Assembly (NCBI GenBank): GCA_008694505.1
Contig: VZDJ01000004.1
Span: forward strand, 726,864 to 790,863
DNA from: Cyanoderma ruficeps
Taxonomy: Eukaryota > Chordata > Aves > Passeriformes > Timaliidae
DNA: 64,000 nucleotides
Direction: 5' to 3'
Below are positions 59,464 to 64,000 of the stretch, one piece after another. Position numbers and translations under genes: made by a program. Under the pieces are notes generated by a model. The model had not been told where the DNA came from. It did no database searches and saw only the letters and a list, made by a program, of their open reading frames with translations. The stretch's first letter is position 1. The number at the start of each line of letters is the position of its first letter.

Positions 59464-62400
59464 TTAAAGCTCACACAAGACATTTTGCCAGCTTACAAAC
59501 TGTTTCCCCTGGTTTGGATATGCTATGAGGTCCCAGCATAACTTATTTGTCTTAAGGACCCTTTTTTTATTGTAAAAATCCATAAACTTTCTGAATGGGA
59601 AGGCAAATCTTACACTTTAAATTCACTGCAATTTACATATAAATTATAATATCTGAGAGACATTAGGAACCTCCAAAAAAATCATACAGTGCTGTGTTAT
59701 CTTTCAGTACGTTATCTTTGGTTCTGGTGCCTTTAGATATTCAGTCCTTTTTCTGCCATCTCAAAATGTCATTGCTGGAGACCTGGTTCCTTAACTCCAG
59801 ACACTCATCGTAATTACACGATGTGTAATTAGTACCTCTATTTGATAGCTTTCATTTTCAGTCATACTTATGTTCAAACAAATTAGAACGCATACATGAA
59901 TCTCAGGGATATACAACTACACACAGATAGCTCCATAGGTTTCAAAGTGCTAAAATGCTCTTTTATGAAGGAGGTATTTAGGCAGTGAGCTGGAAACATC
60001 CTCCCTCTTTGCACCATTCTCTTTCTTCGCTGATATAGTTTATCCATTCTCGTGTACCTTGTTAGCACAGTATTTGTGAGAAAAAGTAACATATAACTGC
60101 TAGATAAGAAGTTTGTTCTATTAGCATTAAAGATATTAACAACAACCATTCAGCTTATTGCTAGTCTTCCACCTGCTGAAAATACTTAACTAACTATTTT
60201 TAATCCCTAATTACACATTATAAATTTTATGTCTTCGTAGGAGGTTCAGATGATTTACTTGGTATACTTAAGTGTAAGGGAAATACAAATTAGTACTGTA
60301 TATGTTTTAGTATTTAGTACATGTTTTTGTTAGCATCAAAACTTCTAAGCTATCAAGCTAAATTATTAAAAAGCTATTCCACTGTTCCATTATGTTGTGG
60401 GCTTAGTTGCCATTTTGCACAGGCTACAGTAATGTAAACCTGAAATAGCCCTGCAGACTGAGAATGTACCTATTCCAAACAAACACAACTTCTTGGATTC
60501 CAGGTCAGGTTATTTACACAGATTAAGAAATCATCTGTTAATACTTAGTAAAAAATGAATTCTTTTAAGGAAATAATTAAAATGAAATTATGTAGTCTTG
60601 TCATCCCATATATATTACCAAATCTATGAGGCAATGCAAAAAAAAAAAAATCTCAATGATGGTGTAAGAAATTTATTCATTAAGGCAGATTCCAAGGCAA
60701 AAGAGTTTAACAGTGGGCAGAAGAGCGTTTTTTATTGTGATTATATACACACACAGACACACACACATATATATATATGTAAAATGCAAAGCCAACTTTA
60801 CTAAGACCCCTACTCTACAAATCATGTACTTAGACCCTGGTACATAAATTTTCCAGTTTATTTGCAGGTTTTATAGATTTCCATAATCTTTTGATTCCAG
60901 TCAATTAGATCTGTTCTTAAGACTCTACGTTCTTAAAACCATACTCCTACAAAGAGCTGTTTGACTCCCAATCTATTCTGAATTTACAGTAATACATCTG
61001 TTGTCAAAGCTGTGACTAAGCATTTTAGCGCTGTTCAAGTGATGGAGAAAAATTCTAGGCAAAATACTATGTTGGAAAAATCAGATAAACCCCTAAAATC
61101 AAGGCAGAAAGAATATAACATACCTCACATCACACAGCAGTACATTCGCACTGCTATATGCTTTACATATCTCAAATTGTATTGTAATGCAACAATATTA
61201 AAATCAAAGGCAAGTATAGTAGGAAAGGCTAGAATTAAGACCACTGTGATACACAGGAGAAACACAAAAGGGACTTCAAATACTATTGAAAACCATTCTA
61301 ATGAACAAAAATGGTTAGGTGTCAGGGTCTCCTGGTCCCAGGCAATATTACTGGAGTGTAGTAAAGGAAAAAGGTGCAAGAAAACCCATGTCAAAAGAAA
61401 TGAAGCAGTGTTCTAAAGACAACTTAAGAGAAGAATTGCCTTCTGGCAACGTTATATATAGCTGCAAATAGACTTTGATGTGCAATAAAAATTAATGGTG
61501 GACAGAAAAAGGTTACAAAGAAATGAAGATACAATGGTTCTATTGGGGGTAAAGTTTGGTATGCAACAAAATTCAATCACAAGCACACTAGGAAGTGAAT
61601 TAAATCACTGAAAGAATGTTTTTGCAGTTTCAGCATTAGTGAATTTTATATGTAACTGGTAAAATGCTCAATTATATGGGATTTTTTCCATGACCTATGC
61701 AAGTAATGTTGGAATGTTATGGATATTTTTGCTACCCCTTAGTTAAAATTTGAAAATGCAGCATAGGAAATTAAGATATGGAAATGATTTCTCCCTTTAT
61801 TATGCTCACGTTTGAGAAGAAAGCACAGGATTTGTTGCTAAAGTAAACATACATAGACTGGCGCTCAATGAAATATTCCTAAAACTGGAACATGTTTCTT
61901 CTGCAACATATAGAATGACTGTCAGATGTAAAATCTTTACAAAGTAGGTAACTAATATAGTTTTTCCAAGAGTGACTGATTTTTGAGAGACTATTGAATC
62001 ACTTTGAAAGAGTTTAGACCTCAATGGCTTAAAAAAACCCAAAAAACAGATTTAAACAATCACAGTACTTCTTAAGTTAGCCAATTATGGATATAGTAAT
62101 CTTATTTCAACAACAAAATGAATGAAAATTAAAATTAAAATCTTCATTCTTTTGAATTACTCCCTACAATAGAATAAGAACTTGTCATGCTCTGCCCCAG
62201 AAAAATCTATCATCTTAATGGATGACAATGACACATGGTCAGGTGTTCAATGATTATTATCATTAGAGCAGAGGATTGGCAGATAGATTTCATTCTCAAG
62301 CTTTAATGATAGATTTGCCAGGTTGAATTTTATCCAGAGTAGCTGGTCTTCTCTGCTTTTTGAAGCAGTTTTTATTCAGTACATTTGCTGATAGGATTTT

Positions 62401-63130
62401 TTGTCTTGTTTTTGAAGTACTTCAGGATACAAAAAGTGTTTGTTTTCATTGCAAAATATGTTGCAGATCTTCAGTTCAAGAAAAAGCAGAAGACTGCACA
62501 TTGGTGCAAGGAGAATACATGCTCTGTATCCATGGCCACATACTTTGAGGTGCTGCAGCACCATCTCATGCACAACCATGAATGCTTCAAGGTGCACATG
62601 GAGTATAAACTTATACAGAGACACTGATGCTTTGAGGGGTACCTTCTTAGTGGAGACTTACATTTGGGCCAAAATCCCATCAGAGGTACACCTACTGCAG
62701 CACAGACATAACCACAAACACAGACAAGTCAAGATGCAACTGCTGTTCTGTCAGCTTTTTCCCAGCCACAAACGTTTTGCTGTCCTGCTCCCACATGAGC
62801 TCATCTACACATCACTGCCCGTTTGACTGGAAGTCCCGCCTGTCCAGTACAGCAGCACAGAAATCACACCCATGCCCTGACCATCTGCCCAGGCACATCT
62901 CCATGCTGTTATCCAAGGGTTCCTGGTGACAGCAGAGCAGGGAGCTCAGCACACAGCGCTCAGCAGCACTGTGACCAGCAAAAGTGAGGAGCAGCTTCTA
63001 ACTAGGACTGGACTTATAAATAAGACAGCAAGCACAGGAACCTGCTGATTAGTAGCTAAATGGTACTAACAACAGCTAGGAATTCAACCTAGCACATTCC
63101 AGTCAAACCTGTCATGATCTCAAATCCTTT
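59464..63130. other. Spacer; right 600 bp GC-richer and possibly ERV leader
   Basis: 59464-62440 is AT-rich without a supportable gene. It includes a CA/TA simple repeat at 60745-60779 and a 134-codon open frame at 61012-61416 that has no recognised domain. 62500-63130 is GC-richer and lies where the internal leader of the minus-strand ERV (LTR at 63157) should be, so part of it may be degraded ERV sequence. Confidence 0.4.
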
Positions 63131-63151
63131 GATTCCCATACTGGGTGCCCA
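63131..63151 (-). other. Decayed primer-binding site, tRNA-Lys-like
   Basis: The plus strand reads GATTCCCATACTGGGTGCCC then A. Compared with the 3' end of tRNA-Lys(CUU), GAGCCCCACGTTGGGCGCCA, about two thirds of positions match, and several differences are C/T or G/A changes, as expected from CpG decay. It sits 5 bp left of the TGTGCTGG LTR end, the correct place for the primer-binding site of a minus-strand provirus. Lysine primers are common in class II ERVs. Confidence 0.5.
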
Positions 63152-63156
63152 ACGGC

Positions 63157-63771
63157 TGTGCTGGTGTAATGTCAGTAGGACTAAGAATCACACAGCCACT
63201 TGCTTACTCAGACACAGTGAGACTCAGGAGAGAATCCGAAGATCAATAGTGAGAACATTTATGGATTTAGATAAAGAGCGTTTAATAAGAAAGCAAAATC
63301 CATGCAAATAAACCAAGAAATTAGTTTACTTCTTCTAATGAGCAGGCAAGTGCTCAGTCATCTCCAAGAAGACCAGGCTCTACCACATGTAACAGTGACT
63401 TGGGAAGACAAACACTATCACTACCTGAATGTTTTCCCCCCCACGACAAAACACATCCCACACTCTCTCCCTGCTTCTTCTTCCCTCGGCAGAAGGGACA
63501 CTGAGCATGACATCATATGGTACAGAATATCTCTTTGGTCAGCTGGGGTCAGATATCTCAGGTGTGTCCTCTCCCAGTTTTCATGCACCCACAGCAAACT
63601 TGCTGGTAGGGTGGTGTGAGTAACAGAAAAGATTTTGACTCTGTGTAAAATACATCTCAGCATTACTGAAAACATCCTTGCTTATCAATGTTGTCTCCAG
63701 TACAAATCCAAAGCACAGCCTCACACTAACCAGTGACTATGGAGAAAATTACCCCAGCCAAAACCAGAGCA
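63157..63771 (-). mobile_element. ERV LTR, copy C, nearly complete (5' LTR of a minus-strand provirus)
   Basis: Starts TGTGCTGGTGTAA and ends CCAGAGCA (copy A has the intact CCAGCACA). Length about 615 bp. Contains CACAGCCACTTGCTTACTCAGACAC, AGATAAAGAGCGTTTAATAAG (minus-strand ATTAAA as polyadenylation signal), TTGGGAAGACAAACACTATCACT, and GAGCATGACATCATATGG, whose minus strand is a CRE-like TGATGTCA. Wording is shared with copies A and B. The canonical TATA segment between the CRE and the Pu/Py tract is lost here. Adjacent tRNA-like sequence on the left indicates internal provirus once lay there. Confidence 0.8.
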
Positions 63772-64000
63772 ATAAACTTTCAATTTAGCTGTTCAATGCC
63801 CTTAAAAGCATGTTTCACTGTTGCATGGTTGCATGTTACAGTATCTTCTATGCAAACCTGTGCTGAAGAAGCAGTGAGGTTGGCAGACTGATAAGTGCCC
63901 TTGAATGTACAGGATGAACCTTTTTCTTCTTGATGAAACTCACATCAAAAGAAATTTATATTCTTTATCTTGCCTGGCGCTTGATAAGATTATGAAGCTC
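63772..64000. other. Flanking AT-rich DNA to window end
   Basis: Nothing recognisable. Confidence 0.5.

Noticed and set aside
62440..62826. 128-codon open frame near the ERV leader
   Set aside because: Overlaps several other frames on both strands and has no gag-like or other motif. It is on the strand opposite to the inferred ERV.
1..64000. An undescribed multi-gene system, operon, CRISPR array or phage island
   Set aside because: No run of coding genes, no bacterial-type ribosome binding sites and no spaced direct repeats. All recognisable coding remnants are CR1 retrotransposon.

Overview
The window is vertebrate, almost certainly avian, non-coding DNA. It is AT-rich and CpG-poor, with no credible multi-exon host gene, no RNA gene, no bacterial operon and no CRISPR array. 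The main evidence for a bird is the set of CR1 LINEs, seen on both strands in several age classes. They end in the short CR1 3'-terminal repeat (ATTCTATGAT-like), which reads as AGAATCATAGAAT when the copy lies on the minus strand. The two youngest copies (1-1395 and 58129-59463) belong to one subfamily that I associate with the CR1-J group, abundant in woodpeckers and relatives. That taxonomic hint is recollection, not proof. Endogenous-retrovirus LTRs and one ancient MIR SINE complete the repeat content.

Layout. 1-4255: a young CR1 cut by the window edge, then an old CR1, both minus strand. 4256-20860: mostly featureless AT-rich DNA with small plus-strand CR1 3' ends (9549-9690, 12070-12875, 13095-13240), a minus-strand MIR (11187-11273) and a 30-bp tandem duplication. 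20865-26056: two old CR1 tails, a CA microsatellite, an LTR 3' part (22752-22923) and two local tandem duplications. 26057-32478: quiet. 32484-36621: an ERV cluster holding a solo LTR with 5-bp target duplications, an oppositely oriented LTR followed by a primer-binding site matching tRNA-Gly(GCC), and two abutting related LTRs. 41203-42215: an old CR1 split by a solo LTR with 6-bp target duplications. 48020-52278: further CR1 tails, one pair with inverted polarity. 55876-59463: two LTR fragments of one family, the endonuclease-side part of an old CR1, and the best-preserved CR1 reverse-transcriptase fragment. 63131-63771: a third, nearly complete LTR of that family beside a decayed tRNA-Lys-type primer-binding site.

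No genes act together here. Every recognisable coding remnant is CR1 reverse transcriptase or endonuclease, and all are broken by frameshifts, deletions or loss of catalytic aspartates. Two weak host-like candidates are given at low confidence: a TATA-box plus short secreted-peptide-like ORF at 37859-38035, and an acceptor/donor-bounded open segment at 53155-53374. I did not find an unknown multi-gene system. The most informative items are the tRNA-Gly primer-binding site, the two solo LTRs with intact target-site duplications (one nested in a CR1), and an in-frame deletion that removes the catalytic core of a CR1 reverse transcriptase.
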